64,000 bases of DNA from Chloroflexota bacterium (GCA_002718415.1 PBEM01000006.1:208350-272349), one strand, 5' to 3'; positions 20,969-32,276 are shown, counted from the stretch's first letter. The notes: generated from the letters alone by a model not told the origin. Numbers and translations: made by a program.

Positions 20969-21604
20969 TTATAGAAATTTAACTTTTTTTATAAATGAAC
21001 TAATTAAATTAATGTTTTTTTCTCCTTTATATTCAACTCCAGTTGATACATCTACTCCCCATGGAGTAAAGTTTTTAATGGCTTTTTCTATATTGTTTAT
21101 ATTTAGACCACCACCTAAAAATGTATTTTCTTTACTTGCTATTCCTGAAATTAAGTTCCAGTCAAAACTCTCTCCTGTTCCTCCAGGAGATCCTTTTTTA
21201 TAGGTATCTAATATAACACCTAAATTCATATCTAAATGATTATTAATTTTTGATTCAATTTCTATTTTTTTATCTGTATTTTTTACTCTGATTTGTTTGA
21301 AAATCTTCACATTTAAACTACTGATAAAATCTTCATTTTCATTTCCACATAGTTGGACACAATCTAAATTTATATTCTTGATAATATCCAATACATAATT
21401 AAGATGTTGGTTTTGAAATAAACCAACAATTTTAGGAGCAACTCGTAAACTATTTATGTAATTTGAAATTTCAATTGCTTTATTTATAGATATTTTTCTT
21501 CTGACACCGTCAACAAATACCAAACCTATATAATCCGCACCTTCATTAGCTGCAATTTTAGAGGCTTCGATCGTTTTTATTCCGCAAATTTTGATTTTAG
21601 TCAT
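20969..21604 (-). CDS. trpF: Phosphoribosylanthranilate isomerase
   Basis: KICGIKT N-terminus, FLGGGLNINN, GVDVSTGVE. Confidence 0.95.
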   Translation of the reverse strand: MTKIKICGIKTIEASKIAANEGADYIGLVFVDGVRRKISINKAIEISNYINSLRVAPKIVGLFQNQHLNYVLDIIKNINLDCVQLCGNENEDFISSLNVKIFKQIRVKNTDKKIEIESKINNHLDMNLGVILDTYKKGSPGGTGESFDWNLISGIASKENTFLGGGLNINNIEKAIKNFTPWGVDVSTGVEYKGEKNINLISSFIKKVKFL

Positions 21605-22397
21605 GTTTTTTTGTAATTTTTGAAATCATTTCAAATTTTGAATCAGATTTCATTAAAGCTTCACCCACAAGAACAGCATCTGCTCCTATATCTGACATTT
21701 TTTTTATATCTTCAAAAGATTTCATTCCACTTTCAGCTACCTTTAAAATAGATGAAGGTATTTTTGTTGATAAATGTTCAAATACTGATAAGTTTGTTTC
21801 TAAGGTTTTTAAATTCCTGTTATTTACTCCAATTAATTTTGGGGATAATTTTAGAGCTTTTTCTAATTCGGAATCATCAAATACTTCTACCAGTACATCC
21901 ATTTGTAAATCATGAGATAAATTATAGAACAATTGATAAGACTCTTCATCTAAAATCCCAATAATAAGTAGAATTGCGTCTGCTCCAGAAGCTCTTGCCT
22001 CATATATTTGATATTCATCAATAATAAAATCTTTTCTAAGGACAGGAATATTATATGAATGTGCAATTTTTGAAGCTATTTTTAAGTCATTTATTGAACC
22101 TTTAAAATAATCTTGTTCAGTTAATACTGATATTGCACTTGCACCAGCTTTACAATATGTTTCAGTTCTTTCTGAAGGGTCTAATTGTGAATCTAAAACT
22201 CCCGCTGAAGGAGAAGATCTTTTCATTTCAGCAATTAAGGCAGTTTGACTAGAGTTTCTAATCTTTTTGTATAAGCTAATTGTTTCAGGTAAATGTTGAC
22301 ACTTTTTTGAAAGATTTTTTAATGAGATCTTTGAGCGTGCTATATCTACAGATTTTATTCTTTTAGCTACTATCTGTTCTAGGATATTATTACTCAT
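21597..22397 (-). CDS. trpC: Indole-3-glycerol phosphate synthase
   Basis: LIAEMKRSSPSAG, VLRKDFIIDEYQIYEARASGADAILLI, GVNNRNLKTLE. Confidence 0.96.
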   Translation of the reverse strand: MSNNILEQIVAKRIKSVDIARSKISLKNLSKKCQHLPETISLYKKIRNSSQTALIAEMKRSSPSAGVLDSQLDPSERTETYCKAGASAISVLTEQDYFKGSINDLKIASKIAHSYNIPVLRKDFIIDEYQIYEARASGADAILLIIGILDEESYQLFYNLSHDLQMDVLVEVFDDSELEKALKLSPKLIGVNNRNLKTLETNLSVFEHLSTKIPSSILKVAESGMKSFEDIKKMSDIGADAVLVGEALMKSDSKFEMISKITKKHD

Positions 22398-23440
22398 TAT
22401 TTCATTTTAGTAGTTATATCAATTAGATTATTGAGTTTAAGTTTTGCTGAACCGGAATCAATTGAATCTGTAGCAACCAAAGCTGCATCTTGAAATGAAT
22501 CAGAAAGTCCAGAAACAAAAATAGCTGCTGCAGAATTAATGATCACACAATTTCTTCTAGATATCTCTTCTGCTGAACTATTAATATCTGAACCTGAGCC
22601 ATCGAAGATATCTGAAATAATTTTTGCACTTTCCTTTGAGGTATTTGATATAAGATGAGTATTTTTACCTTCAGGTAATCCAAAATCTGCAGGTCTAGTT
22701 CTTCTTCTCTTTAATGTATTTTTAGTAACTTGAAAAATAGTGGTATTACCCTCAATATCTATTTCATCAGCTCCTGAATTAGAATTTAATACTATTGAAT
22801 TTTCTGTATTCAATATTTTTAACGCTTTTGCTATTTTTTCAGCATTAGTAGCGTTAACAGTACCAATAATTTGCTTTTTTGCATTTGCAGGATTAGTTAA
22901 AGGTCCAAGTAAATTGAATATAGTTCTAATCCCAATTTCTGGTCTAAGTGGACCTGCAAATTTCATAGCAGGATGGAATTTTTGAGCAAACATAAATCCT
23001 ATTCCAATTTCTTCTAAACATTTCTTTACATTGGATGGATCTAGCATAATATTTACTCCTAAAACTTCAAGAACATCTGCACTTCCGCTGGATCCAGACA
23101 TTGCTCTATTCCCATGTTTCGCTACAGGTATTCCTGCCCCTGCGACTACGAAAGATACTGCGGTAGAAATATTGAACCAATTTTTTCCATCTCCACCTGT
23201 TCCACATGTGTCAATTACTGGTAGCTTTGTAATAATTTTTTCAGAAAATTCTCTCATAGCTTCAGCCATTCCAGCTATTTCTTCTGGGGTTTCACCTTTA
23301 ATTCTTAAAGCTGTAACAAATGATCCAAATTGAGCTGGGGTTATATTACCTTGCATTATTTCTCTCATTATCATATTAATATCATTTTTTGAAATGTCTT
23401 TATTTTCTACAAGTTCTGATATTCCCAACTTTATATTCAT
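22397..23440 (-). CDS. trpD: Anthranilate phosphoribosyltransferase
   Basis: DTCGTGGDG, KHGNRAMSGSSGSADVLE, FNLLGPLTNPA. Confidence 0.97.
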   Translation of the reverse strand: MNIKLGISELVENKDISKNDINMIMREIMQGNITPAQFGSFVTALRIKGETPEEIAGMAEAMREFSEKIITKLPVIDTCGTGGDGKNWFNISTAVSFVVAGAGIPVAKHGNRAMSGSSGSADVLEVLGVNIMLDPSNVKKCLEEIGIGFMFAQKFHPAMKFAGPLRPEIGIRTIFNLLGPLTNPANAKKQIIGTVNATNAEKIAKALKILNTENSIVLNSNSGADEIDIEGNTTIFQVTKNTLKRRRTRPADFGLPEGKNTHLISNTSKESAKIISDIFDGSGSDINSSAEEISRRNCVIINSAAAIFVSGLSDSFQDAALVATDSIDSGSAKLKLNNLIDITTKMK

Positions 23441-24012
23441 TTAATTTCCTTTATTTCTAAAAAGTTTTTTAGTATTTTTTTACCAGGTAAAGTAAGTATT
23501 GATTCAGGATGGAATTGAACTCCTTCAATAGGTAATTTATTATGCCTAATGCCCATAATAATTCCATTATCAGTCCAGGAAGAAACTATAAAATCTTTCG
23601 GGACATGATTTTTTTTAACAGACAAAGAATGATATCTTACAGCTTTGAAAGGATTTGTTATTCCTTTATAAACTCCATTTCCATCATGATGAATCAATGA
23701 AGTTTTACCATGTCTTATTTCGCCTGCATTAGAAATTATTCCACCATATGCTTGTGCGATACATTGATGCCCTAGACAGACTCCTAGAATTGGTATTTTT
23801 TCACCAAAAAACTTTGCCACTTTTACAGAAATTCCCGCATTATCTGGATTTGATGGTCCTGGAGAAATAACTATTTTTTCTGGATTTATATCAGAAATTT
23901 CTTCTAAAGATAATTCGTCATTTCTTATCACTTTAACTTCTGAACCTAGTTCAGATAAATACTGAAATAGGTTGTATGTAAAGCTATCATAGTTATCGAT
24001 TAATAGTAGCAT
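23437..24012 (-). CDS. trpG: Anthranilate synthase component II (glutamine amidotransferase)
   Basis: LLIDNYDSFTYNLFQYL, GVCLGHQCIAQAYGG, GVQFHPESILT. ORF extends to 24051, but MLLLIDNYDSF is the likely start. Confidence 0.95.
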   Translation of the reverse strand: MLLLIDNYDSFTYNLFQYLSELGSEVKVIRNDELSLEEISDINPEKIVISPGPSNPDNAGISVKVAKFFGEKIPILGVCLGHQCIAQAYGGIISNAGEIRHGKTSLIHHDGNGVYKGITNPFKAVRYHSLSVKKNHVPKDFIVSSWTDNGIIMGIRHNKLPIEGVQFHPESILTLPGKKILKNFLEIKEIK

Positions 24013-24025
24013 GACTAGATTTTTT

Positions 24026-25447
24026 TTAATTCCTAGATATATTATTTGCAATATTTATTGCTTGAATACAAGCTAGAATTTTATTCTCCGTTTCTTTATA
24101 TTCTTTTTTTGGGGAGGATTCTGATACGATTCCAGCACCACCATTTATAAATGCTTTTTGCTTTTTTATAATTATAGACCTGATCAATGTTCCTGTATCT
24201 ATATTGTATAGACTTTCAAACCATCCTATTGCTCCACAATAAGGGCCTCTACCTTCTGGTTCTAAGTCATTAGCTAATTCTATGGCTCTGATTTTTGGGG
24301 CTCCAGAAAGAGTACCTATAGGGAACCCTGACTTAAGAGCATCTATTCCGGAAAAATTTTCCCCTAATAAACCTGTAACCTTTGATACTAAGTGCATTAC
24401 ATGTGAATATTTTTCAACAGACATAAATTTTTCTACTTTTACAGATCCAATTTCACATATTTTCCCAAGATCATTTCGAGCTAAATCTACTAACATTAAA
24501 TGTTCTGCTTTTTCTTTTTCAGATAATAACATATTTTTTTCATTACATTTATCATTATTTTTATTAGTATCTCTAGGGTATGTACCTGCAATAGGATGAA
24601 TTTCAGTTATATTGCTTTTTGTTCTAGACATTAGCTCTGGAGAAGCACCTATAATTTGGAAATCTACAAAATTCACATAATAAGTGTAAGGAGAAAAATT
24701 TATTTTTTTTAATTCTCTGTAAATTGAACTTGGATCACACATAATTTTCATTTCAGCTTTTCTAGACAAGACTACTTGTATTAATTCCCCGTTATTTATT
24801 TCATAAATTGCATTTTCAACCATTTGAATATATTTTTTAATTCCAATATTAGATTTGTATTTTATTTTGGATTCATTTGAACTACTATTTTTTTTATTTA
24901 AATTTTTTGATAAATATATAATTTTTTCTTGTATTTCTTTTTGCCTTTTTTTTATTTCTTTTTTTAATCGGTTTTGTTTTAGACAAACAATATATATATA
25001 TAGTTTTTTATTATCAAAAATTAATAGTTCCTTAGGAAAAATAAATCCGGATTCTGGAGTATATGTTTTTGTATCTTTTATATTATTGATTGTTGGTTCA
25101 ATATACTTAAAACATTCATAACTAATGTACCCAAATCCTCCAGAATAAAAAGCTTCATTTAAATCTTTATATGCTGGGATAAGTTTATGTTTTATACGTT
25201 CATTTAGTTCTTTGGAAATAATTTTGAAAGGATCTGTTTCTCCAAGCAATTCTTTTTTTCCTGTACGAATTACTTTTTCAGCAGAAATACAAACATATCC
25301 TAATTTATTGTCTGAAATATTTTTTTGTTTGTAATTTTGTTCGAAGATGAAGCTGGCAGATTTTGGATTAGCAAGTAAATTATGAACATCTACTGCAGAT
25401 ACTCCTGGATTTATAAATCTCTTCACGTAATAAATATGACGTTTCAT
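24026..25447 (-). CDS. Anthranilate synthase component I-like (second trpE paralog)
   Basis: 473 aa chorismate-binding domain: [53 protein letters not shown]; lacks the N-terminal LLES motif. Confidence 0.85.
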   Translation of the reverse strand: MKRHIYYVKRFINPGVSAVDVHNLLANPKSASFIFEQNYKQKNISDNKLGYVCISAEKVIRTGKKELLGETDPFKIISKELNERIKHKLIPAYKDLNEAFYSGGFGYISYECFKYIEPTINNIKDTKTYTPESGFIFPKELLIFDNKKLYIYIVCLKQNRLKKEIKKRQKEIQEKIIYLSKNLNKKNSSSNESKIKYKSNIGIKKYIQMVENAIYEINNGELIQVVLSRKAEMKIMCDPSSIYRELKKINFSPYTYYVNFVDFQIIGASPELMSRTKSNITEIHPIAGTYPRDTNKNNDKCNEKNMLLSEKEKAEHLMLVDLARNDLGKICEIGSVKVEKFMSVEKYSHVMHLVSKVTGLLGENFSGIDALKSGFPIGTLSGAPKIRAIELANDLEPEGRGPYCGAIGWFESLYNIDTGTLIRSIIIKKQKAFINGGAGIVSESSPKKEYKETENKILACIQAINIANNISRN

Positions 25448-26938
25448 TTATGAATTTTCAGTATGTTCAATTGCTCTCATCAATGGAGCCATTTTATGTA
25501 AAGTTTCCTCGAATTCTTTCTCTGGATTGGAATCAGCAACAATTCCTCCACCTGCTTGTAAATAAGCTATACCATCTTTTAAAATCATAGTTCTTAAAGA
25601 GATAGCAGTATCCATATTGCCAGTATAGCTAAAATAGCCTATCGCACCGCTATATGGACCACGTTTATTAGGTTCATGTTCAGCTATTAACTGCATAGCT
25701 CGTATTTTTGGTGCCCCTGATACTGTTCCGGCTGGAAATCCTGATTTTAATGCATCAAAAGAATCAAATTGCTCTGATAATTCCCCTGTAACATGTGACA
25801 CTATGTGCATTACATGAGAGTATTTTTCTATTTCTAACTTTTGAGTTATTTCAACTGTTCCAGGTTTTGAAACTTTTCCAATGTCATTTCTTCCTAGATC
25901 TAGTAACATTACATGCTCTGCTAGTTCTTTTTCATCATTTAGTAATTCTTTTTCTAAGAAGTCATCTTCCTCTTTGGTTTTTCCTCTTGGTCTAGTTCCT
26001 GCAATTGGATGAACAGCTATTTTATTATCTATTACTTGTACTAATAATTCAGGGGAAGCACCTACAATTTCAAATGTATCCATCTGTAAATAGAACATAT
26101 ACGGTGAAGGATTTATCATTCTTAGTGATCTGTAAAGGTCAAAAGATTTAGCAGAAGTCTTTCTTTTTAGTCTTTGAGATAATACTACTTGGATTATCTC
26201 ACCTTCATTGATAGATTTTTTACAAGATTCAACCATTAAATTATATGATTCTTTTGACATATTTGGACTGTATGCTTTATTCGTAGATAAATCTATATTT
26301 GAATTTTTAGATTTATTTATAGGTATAATTTTCTTGTTTTTTGAAATTTTTGGTAAATCTGAATTTAATTTATTAATTAAATTTTCGATTTTATCTGTTG
26401 TTTTTGAATAGATATCTAAATCATTTTTAGTAATATCTGCGTGTGCTACTACAAAAATACTATTTCGCACATGATCAAAAATTAGTAAAGAATCTGTAAG
26501 CATAAAAGTAGATTCAGGAAGATCTAATCCTGAAGATTCATTACTAATCGGAGGAACTTTAGGTTCAAAGTATGAGATTGTATCATAAGCTAAGTAGCCT
26601 ACTAAACCTCCGTGAAATTTTGGTAGACCCTCTACGTTTGCATATTTTATTTTTGACATTCTATTCTTTAAAAATTCTAGAGGGTCAATGCAACCATAAT
26701 TAGTTTTTTGTCCAGTTGTTATTACTTCAGATGGATTTGTTCCAATGAAAGAATACCTAGCAACATTTTCACCTCCTTGAACAGATTCCAATAAAAAAGA
26801 ATATTGTTTTTCAGCTGTTTTTAAGTATGCTGAAACTGGAGTTTCCAAATCAGCAGAAATTTCTCTGTAAATTGGAATTAGATTGTAAGGTTTCTTTAAT
26901 TTTTCGAATGTATTTAAATTTGGTGTATATTCAATCAT
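25448..26938 (-). CDS. trpE: Anthranilate synthase component I
   Basis: 496 aa; [41 protein letters not shown]. Confidence 0.95.
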   Translation of the reverse strand: MIEYTPNLNTFEKLKKPYNLIPIYREISADLETPVSAYLKTAEKQYSFLLESVQGGENVARYSFIGTNPSEVITTGQKTNYGCIDPLEFLKNRMSKIKYANVEGLPKFHGGLVGYLAYDTISYFEPKVPPISNESSGLDLPESTFMLTDSLLIFDHVRNSIFVVAHADITKNDLDIYSKTTDKIENLINKLNSDLPKISKNKKIIPINKSKNSNIDLSTNKAYSPNMSKESYNLMVESCKKSINEGEIIQVVLSQRLKRKTSAKSFDLYRSLRMINPSPYMFYLQMDTFEIVGASPELLVQVIDNKIAVHPIAGTRPRGKTKEEDDFLEKELLNDEKELAEHVMLLDLGRNDIGKVSKPGTVEITQKLEIEKYSHVMHIVSHVTGELSEQFDSFDALKSGFPAGTVSGAPKIRAMQLIAEHEPNKRGPYSGAIGYFSYTGNMDTAISLRTMILKDGIAYLQAGGGIVADSNPEKEFEETLHKMAPLMRAIEHTENS

Positions 26939-27990
26939 TTTGTGTAAGTTGAAATTTTCATCTTTTCTCTGACCATCATTATAGTTTCCGCTGCTATTAT
27001 TCTTGTTCTTTCGATTCCAGACATAAGGGCTTCTTCTACCATTGGCATGTTAGATTTTAATTTCTCTCTTTTTTCTCTAATGGGATTTAAGAATTCATTT
27101 ATAGAATTTGCGAGAGCAATTTTAACTTCAACATCTCCAATTTTACCCTGTTTATATCTTTTTTTAAAATCTTCAATTTGAGCTTTATCTGGGTTAAATG
27201 CGTCATGATATTGAAATACAGGATTTCCTTCTACTTTACCAGGAATATCTGATCTAATCCTATTTGGATCAGTAAACATCCCGCGGACTTTTTTATTTAC
27301 GATTTCTTCTCCATCTGAAAGCATAATTACATTCCCGCTTGATTTACTCATTTTTCCTTTACCATCAGTACCTAATAAACGTCCTACTTTACCAATTAAT
27401 GTATCTGGTTCAGGAAATACTTCTCCAAACATTCTATTGAATTTTCTAGCTATTTCTCTTGTCATTTCTATATGTGGGGCTTGATCTTCCCCAACAGGAA
27501 CAAGATGTGCTCTAGGGAGTAATATGTCTGCTACTTGACTCATTGGGTAATTATAGAATCCAACAGTTCTCCTTTCTATAGGGAGAGAATCCAATTCATT
27601 TTTTAAAGTAGGATTCCTTTCAAGCATTCCTATTGGTGTGATAAAACTTAACAACATTGAAAGTTCAGCAAATTCTGGGACATAACTTTGTATTACGAAA
27701 GATGATTTATCAGGATCCAACCCCACTGCCATCCAGTCTAATGTAACATCTAATACTGAACCTCTGATTAAGTCAATATCATTAAAATGGTCTCCTAAAG
27801 CTTGATAATCAGCAATTAGAAAGTAACAGTCGAATTGATTTTGTAAATCGATCCAATTTTTTAGTGCACCTACATAATGACCTAGGTGTAACGCTCCAGT
27901 TGGGCGAATCCCAGTTAAAATACGTTTTTTATGAGTTGAATCAGACAAAATTTTTAAAAATTTAATTGAATTTATATCAAAGGATATCAT
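26935..27990 (-). CDS. trpS: Tryptophanyl-tRNA synthetase
   Basis: [21 protein letters not shown] (HIGH-like) and GKMSKSSGN (KMSKS). Confidence 0.97.
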   Translation of the reverse strand: MISFDINSIKFLKILSDSTHKKRILTGIRPTGALHLGHYVGALKNWIDLQNQFDCYFLIADYQALGDHFNDIDLIRGSVLDVTLDWMAVGLDPDKSSFVIQSYVPEFAELSMLLSFITPIGMLERNPTLKNELDSLPIERRTVGFYNYPMSQVADILLPRAHLVPVGEDQAPHIEMTREIARKFNRMFGEVFPEPDTLIGKVGRLLGTDGKGKMSKSSGNVIMLSDGEEIVNKKVRGMFTDPNRIRSDIPGKVEGNPVFQYHDAFNPDKAQIEDFKKRYKQGKIGDVEVKIALANSINEFLNPIREKREKLKSNMPMVEEALMSGIERTRIIAAETIMMVREKMKISTYTK

Positions 27991-28041
27991 TATATTAAAA
28001 TTTTTTATTTATATATTTCTATTTTGATGATATCTTCATAA

Positions 28042-29997
28042 ATGATTATGAAGAAGAAAAATTCTCAATATGGTTCTTGGCTGTCTCCTTTATCAGCTAA
28101 ATTAGTAACGTCCGCAAGCTTAAAATTATCTGAAATTGTGATTGATGGTGACGATATATATTGGCTCGAGTGTAGGGCAAATGAAGGAGGAAGATATGTC
28201 ATAGTTAAAAAGAATAAAAATGGGAAATTACTTGATGTGTCAAGTTCTTCTTTTAATGTAAGAAATTCAGTTCATGAGTATGGTGGTGGTTCTTATGATG
28301 TTAAAGATGGAGTCGTATACTTTTGTAATTGGGACGATCAAAGAATTTATAAAGCTTTACCTAATAAATCACCTATCCCAATAACATCAGTATCTCAAAA
28401 AAATTACAAAGATAGATATGCTGATTTAAGAATTTCAAATGATTCAAAATGGATTATTTGTGTAAGAGAAAGACACCAAAATAATAGGGAACCAGAGAAT
28501 CAATTAGTTGCTATTAGTACAGATGGAGTATCTGAAATTAATGTTATTTCAAAAGGGTATGATTTTTATTCTTCTCCAAGATTAAATAATCGAGATGAAC
28601 AAATTTGTTGGTTGTCTTGGAATCACCCTAATATGCCATGGGATGGATGTGAATTATGGTCAGGGATATTTGATTCAAAAAATGGGAGAATAATTCAGCC
28701 TAACAAAATTACCGGAGATCAAGATATAAGCATCGTCCAACCTGAATGGTCTCCAAAAGGCGAATTGTTTTTTATTTCAGATGAATCAGGTTGGTGGAAT
28801 TTAACAAAATGGACAGGTTTTTCAACTGTAAATATAATTTCTGAAAAGTTAGATCATGGTGGCCCATCCTGGCAATTTGGGTTTAAGACTTTTTGTTTTA
28901 ACGATCAAAACGAGATTATTTTATCTGAAAAAGGATTATTAAACGGCAGTGTACGTAAGTTTGAATCAACCGGTAAATTTCTTAATAAAATAACCATACC
29001 TCATAATTCAATATCATATATTGTGAATTATAACCATTCTGTAATATATGTAGGATCATCTCCTAATTCGTTGCCTGAAATCTCAAAATTTTCACTAATT
29101 GATTCACAGATAGAAACCATTAAATCTTCAAATGAAATTCAATTACATGAAGAAGATATTTCTTATCCGAAAAAAATAAAATTTCCTACCACAAATAATG
29201 AAGAATCATATGCTTTTTATTACGCTCCGAAAAATAGTAAATATCAACCTATAAAATCCGAAAAACCGCCATTATTAGTTATATCTCATGGAGGACCTAC
29301 GAGTTCAACTAGTACTGATTTAAATTTATCTATTCAATATTGGACTACGAGGGGATTTAGTGTTGTTGATGTTGATTATAGAGGTTCTACTGGATATGGG
29401 AAAAAATATAGAAATTCTCTAAAAGGTAATTGGGGAATTTTTGATACAGATGATTGTGTTTCTGTTGTTAAATACTTATCAAAAAAATCTTTAATAGATA
29501 TAAATAAGGTAGCAATTAAAGGTGGGTCGGCTGGAGGATATACAACTATCAATGCTCTTACTTTTCATGATGTATTTGCAGTTGGAGCCTCATATTATGG
29601 GATAGCAGACTTAAGTGTATTTATCAACGATACCCACAAATTTGAATCTAAATATTTGGATAGTTTAATTGGTCCATATCCTGAAAAAAAACAAGAATAT
29701 TATGACAGATCAGCAATTAACTTTACCGAAAGACTATCTTGTCCAATGATTATTCTGCAAGGTACTGAAGATAAAATTGTTCCTCCTTCTCAGGCAGAAA
29801 TAATGGCAAAAGCTTTAAGGGAAAAGAAAATTCCTTTTACATTAATGATGTTTAAAGGAGAGCAACATGGATTTAGAGATTCTAAAAATATAATAGCTTC
29901 TCTTGAGGCGGAGTTATATTTTTATAGTAAAGTTATGAAATTTATTCCATCAGGAGAGATTAAACCAATTGTGATAGAAAATTCTGATTTTCTATAA
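28042..29997 (+). CDS. S9 family (prolyl oligopeptidase-type) peptidase
   Basis: 651 aa; beta-propeller N-half, VISHGGPTS, KGGSAGGYTT nucleophile elbow, EQHGFR catalytic His. Confidence 0.93.
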   Translation: MIMKKKNSQYGSWLSPLSAKLVTSASLKLSEIVIDGDDIYWLECRANEGGRYVIVKKNKNGKLLDVSSSSFNVRNSVHEYGGGSYDVKDGVVYFCNWDDQRIYKALPNKSPIPITSVSQKNYKDRYADLRISNDSKWIICVRERHQNNREPENQLVAISTDGVSEINVISKGYDFYSSPRLNNRDEQICWLSWNHPNMPWDGCELWSGIFDSKNGRIIQPNKITGDQDISIVQPEWSPKGELFFISDESGWWNLTKWTGFSTVNIISEKLDHGGPSWQFGFKTFCFNDQNEIILSEKGLLNGSVRKFESTGKFLNKITIPHNSISYIVNYNHSVIYVGSSPNSLPEISKFSLIDSQIETIKSSNEIQLHEEDISYPKKIKFPTTNNEESYAFYYAPKNSKYQPIKSEKPPLLVISHGGPTSSTSTDLNLSIQYWTTRGFSVVDVDYRGSTGYGKKYRNSLKGNWGIFDTDDCVSVVKYLSKKSLIDINKVAIKGGSAGGYTTINALTFHDVFAVGASYYGIADLSVFINDTHKFESKYLDSLIGPYPEKKQEYYDRSAINFTERLSCPMIILQGTEDKIVPPSQAEIMAKALREKKIPFTLMMFKGEQHGFRDSKNIIASLEAELYFYSKVMKFIPSGEIKPIVIENSDFL

Positions 29998-30004
29998 ATA
30001 TCAT

Positions 30005-31138
30005 TTAATTCTTTAATTCTTTAAATTTTTTTGCGTTCATTATTCTTTTAGATATAGAGGGATGAGAATAAAAAATAAATTCAATAATGGCATTTGGATT
30101 TTTTTTAGATAGATTTTGATCTGCTAATTTATTCATAGCAGATATGAATTCATCATGCATATCGGTTGTTTTTAGGGCAAACAGGTCTGCTGACATTTCA
30201 GCTTTTCGAGAAATCCAATTTGAAAAAGGTAAAGCCAATAAAGAAATAATTGCTGTTATAAAAATTATTAGAGGTAATCCTGCAATATCTGAAATAGATT
30301 TCAAATTAAATAAATCAATTAAATGAGAAAGACTTATATGAATTAAATAAAAACTTAATGAAATAAGAAATATGTTTATTAGTATCATTTTCCAGATATC
30401 TTTTTTAACTTGATGTCCTAATTCATGCGCCATTACAACTTCTATTTCTTTTTCTGTACTTGTTTGAATTAATGTATCTGAAATAATAATTCTTCTAGTT
30501 TTTCCCCACCCTGTAACAGCGGCATTTGACTTTGATGTTTTTTTTCCTAAATGCCATACATATACTGCTTCTATATTAGTACCTACTTTTTTAGCAAGTT
30601 TTAATAATCGAGTTTTTAATTCACCTTCTTCTAAAAGTTCGAATTTATAAAATAAGGGTAAAAAAAATATTGGCACCAATGCACTAAAAATTATAATAAG
30701 TACACTTAATGATATTGATGCCCATATCCACCAGAAGGATTGTTGATTTTCTAATAACCAATATATACCTAATACTATTAAGATAATGAAAGAATTGGAC
30801 ATTAATGAAGCTTTAATCCAATCCCATATCCAACTTTTTAGTGATTGTTTATTTAGTTTAAATTTTTTCTCTATTATAAATCCCGAAAGAAATTCTATAG
30901 GAAATTGAATAACTAATAATAATAAACAAAAAAAGACTAAATAAATTAATACGGTTATTTCAAAAATATTATAAATTCCATTAGAAAAATCTCTTAATTT
31001 TTCTGAAGCTCCACTGATAAAAAATATAATAGGTACGAAAAGATTGAGTGAGATCGAAATTATTGAAAAAAGTAATTGGATTTTTTGATATGAAGCAGCA
31101 TCTTTGTGATCTTTTGTCACTATAGAATTAGTATTCAT
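30005..31138 (-). CDS. M48 family membrane metallopeptidase
   Basis: 377 aa polytopic; VMAHELGHQVKKD (HExxH) and ADLFALK. Confidence 0.93.
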   Translation of the reverse strand: MNTNSIVTKDHKDAASYQKIQLLFSIISISLNLFVPIIFFISGASEKLRDFSNGIYNIFEITVLIYLVFFCLLLLVIQFPIEFLSGFIIEKKFKLNKQSLKSWIWDWIKASLMSNSFIILIVLGIYWLLENQQSFWWIWASISLSVLIIIFSALVPIFFLPLFYKFELLEEGELKTRLLKLAKKVGTNIEAVYVWHLGKKTSKSNAAVTGWGKTRRIIISDTLIQTSTEKEIEVVMAHELGHQVKKDIWKMILINIFLISLSFYLIHISLSHLIDLFNLKSISDIAGLPLIIFITAIISLLALPFSNWISRKAEMSADLFALKTTDMHDEFISAMNKLADQNLSKKNPNAIIEFIFYSHPSISKRIMNAKKFKELKN

Positions 31139-31150
31139 CTTATTAGAATA

Positions 31151-32068
31151 TCAGGTTAACTGCTTCCAGTTATCATCTAACTGATCAAATCTATTATAAA
31201 GTTCATTGAGAGTTGATTGATCTAATGGTTCAAGAGAATTAACTATATTAATATTACTAAGTAGATGATTAGGATTTTTAGTCCCTATTATAGCCACAGA
31301 TATATGTGGATTACTTAGAGTGAAAGCTATAGATGTTAGTATCCCATCACTATGTTCCCCTTTTACAGATCCTAAAGACTGCATTTTTATCGATCTTTCT
31401 AAATAAGTATTATCATATGCACGTAATTGGTTGTTTTTATCTTTTGCTTTTGCCCATGCACTTCCAGCTATAGGTCTTTTGATTATGATCCCTAATTTTG
31501 CTTTTGCAGCTTTATCTAGTAATTTAGTACTCCTTGCTCTTTGTTCGGCAATATTATAGCTAGTTTGTAAAGTTGAAAAAAGACCAGAATCAACCGCCCA
31601 ATGAGCATCTTTATTATCTCCAGAATAACCTATAAATCGTGTTTTACCTTCTTGTTTAGCATCTTGTATTGCGGTTATAACCTCTCCTTTTTCCAGAACA
31701 TCTATACCGCAGGAATGTAGTTGAACTAGATCGACATATTCTGTTTGTAATTTTCTTAAACTGTCTTCTATGGAACTTTTTATTGCATTGTATGACCAAT
31801 CTTTATATTTTGTGTTTTGTGAATGACCAGCTTTTGTTGCTAAAAAGTATTCTTCCCTACGCCGAGAAACACTTTTACCTATAAGTTCCTCTGATATACC
31901 GTAACAAGCAGCTGTATCTAAAAAGTTAATTCCGTTATCGATGGCTGAATTTAGTAATTTAGATGCAACATCTAATTCTTTATGATCTAATTCATAACCT
32001 ATTTCAGCTAGTCCAACACCAATTCTACTGACATTAAAACCTGTATTTCCAAATTTATTTTTTTTCAT
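31151..32068 (-). CDS. Aldo/keto reductase
   Basis: FGNTGFNVSRIGVGLAEIG, INFLDTAACYG, VDLVQLHSCG. ORF extends to 32089; internal Met (MKKNKFG) preferred. Confidence 0.93.
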   Translation of the reverse strand: MKKNKFGNTGFNVSRIGVGLAEIGYELDHKELDVASKLLNSAIDNGINFLDTAACYGISEELIGKSVSRRREEYFLATKAGHSQNTKYKDWSYNAIKSSIEDSLRKLQTEYVDLVQLHSCGIDVLEKGEVITAIQDAKQEGKTRFIGYSGDNKDAHWAVDSGLFSTLQTSYNIAEQRARSTKLLDKAAKAKLGIIIKRPIAGSAWAKAKDKNNQLRAYDNTYLERSIKMQSLGSVKGEHSDGILTSIAFTLSNPHISVAIIGTKNPNHLLSNINIVNSLEPLDQSTLNELYNRFDQLDDNWKQLT

Positions 32069-32087
32069 TTTTATAATTATTTTTAAC

Positions 32088-32118
32088 AAAAAAAGGCCCG
32101 TATATACGAGCCTTTTTC
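32088..32118 (-). terminator. Intrinsic terminator downstream of the DUF5679 gene
   Basis: On minus strand AAAAAGGCTCGTATATACGGGCCTTTTTTT: GC-rich hairpin followed by a T run. Confidence 0.75.
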
Positions 32119-32135
32119 CTTAATACAGAATCAGA

Positions 32136-32276
32136 TCACGATTTCCCTATTTTGAACATTTTCGTTCCGCAAACAGGACACTTTCCTTGAGTTGCGGGCC
32201 GACCATTTTTCATGGTGATCTGCTCGGCAGCCTGCATTTCCCGCTTTGCCTTGCACTTCATACAGTAGGCTTCCAT
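32136..32276 (-). CDS. DUF5679-type small zinc-ribbon protein
   Basis: MEAYCMKCKAKREMQAAEQITMKNGRPATQGKCPVCGTKMFKIGKS; two CxxC knuckles. ORF-track start at 32345 is probably an artefact. Confidence 0.85.
   Translation of the reverse strand: MEAYCMKCKAKREMQAAEQITMKNGRPATQGKCPVCGTKMFKIGKS

Noticed and set aside
24026-25447. Annotation of second component I as PabB
   Set aside because: Carries PIAGT (TrpE-like Ala) rather than PIKGT; kept as TrpE-like pending phylogeny.
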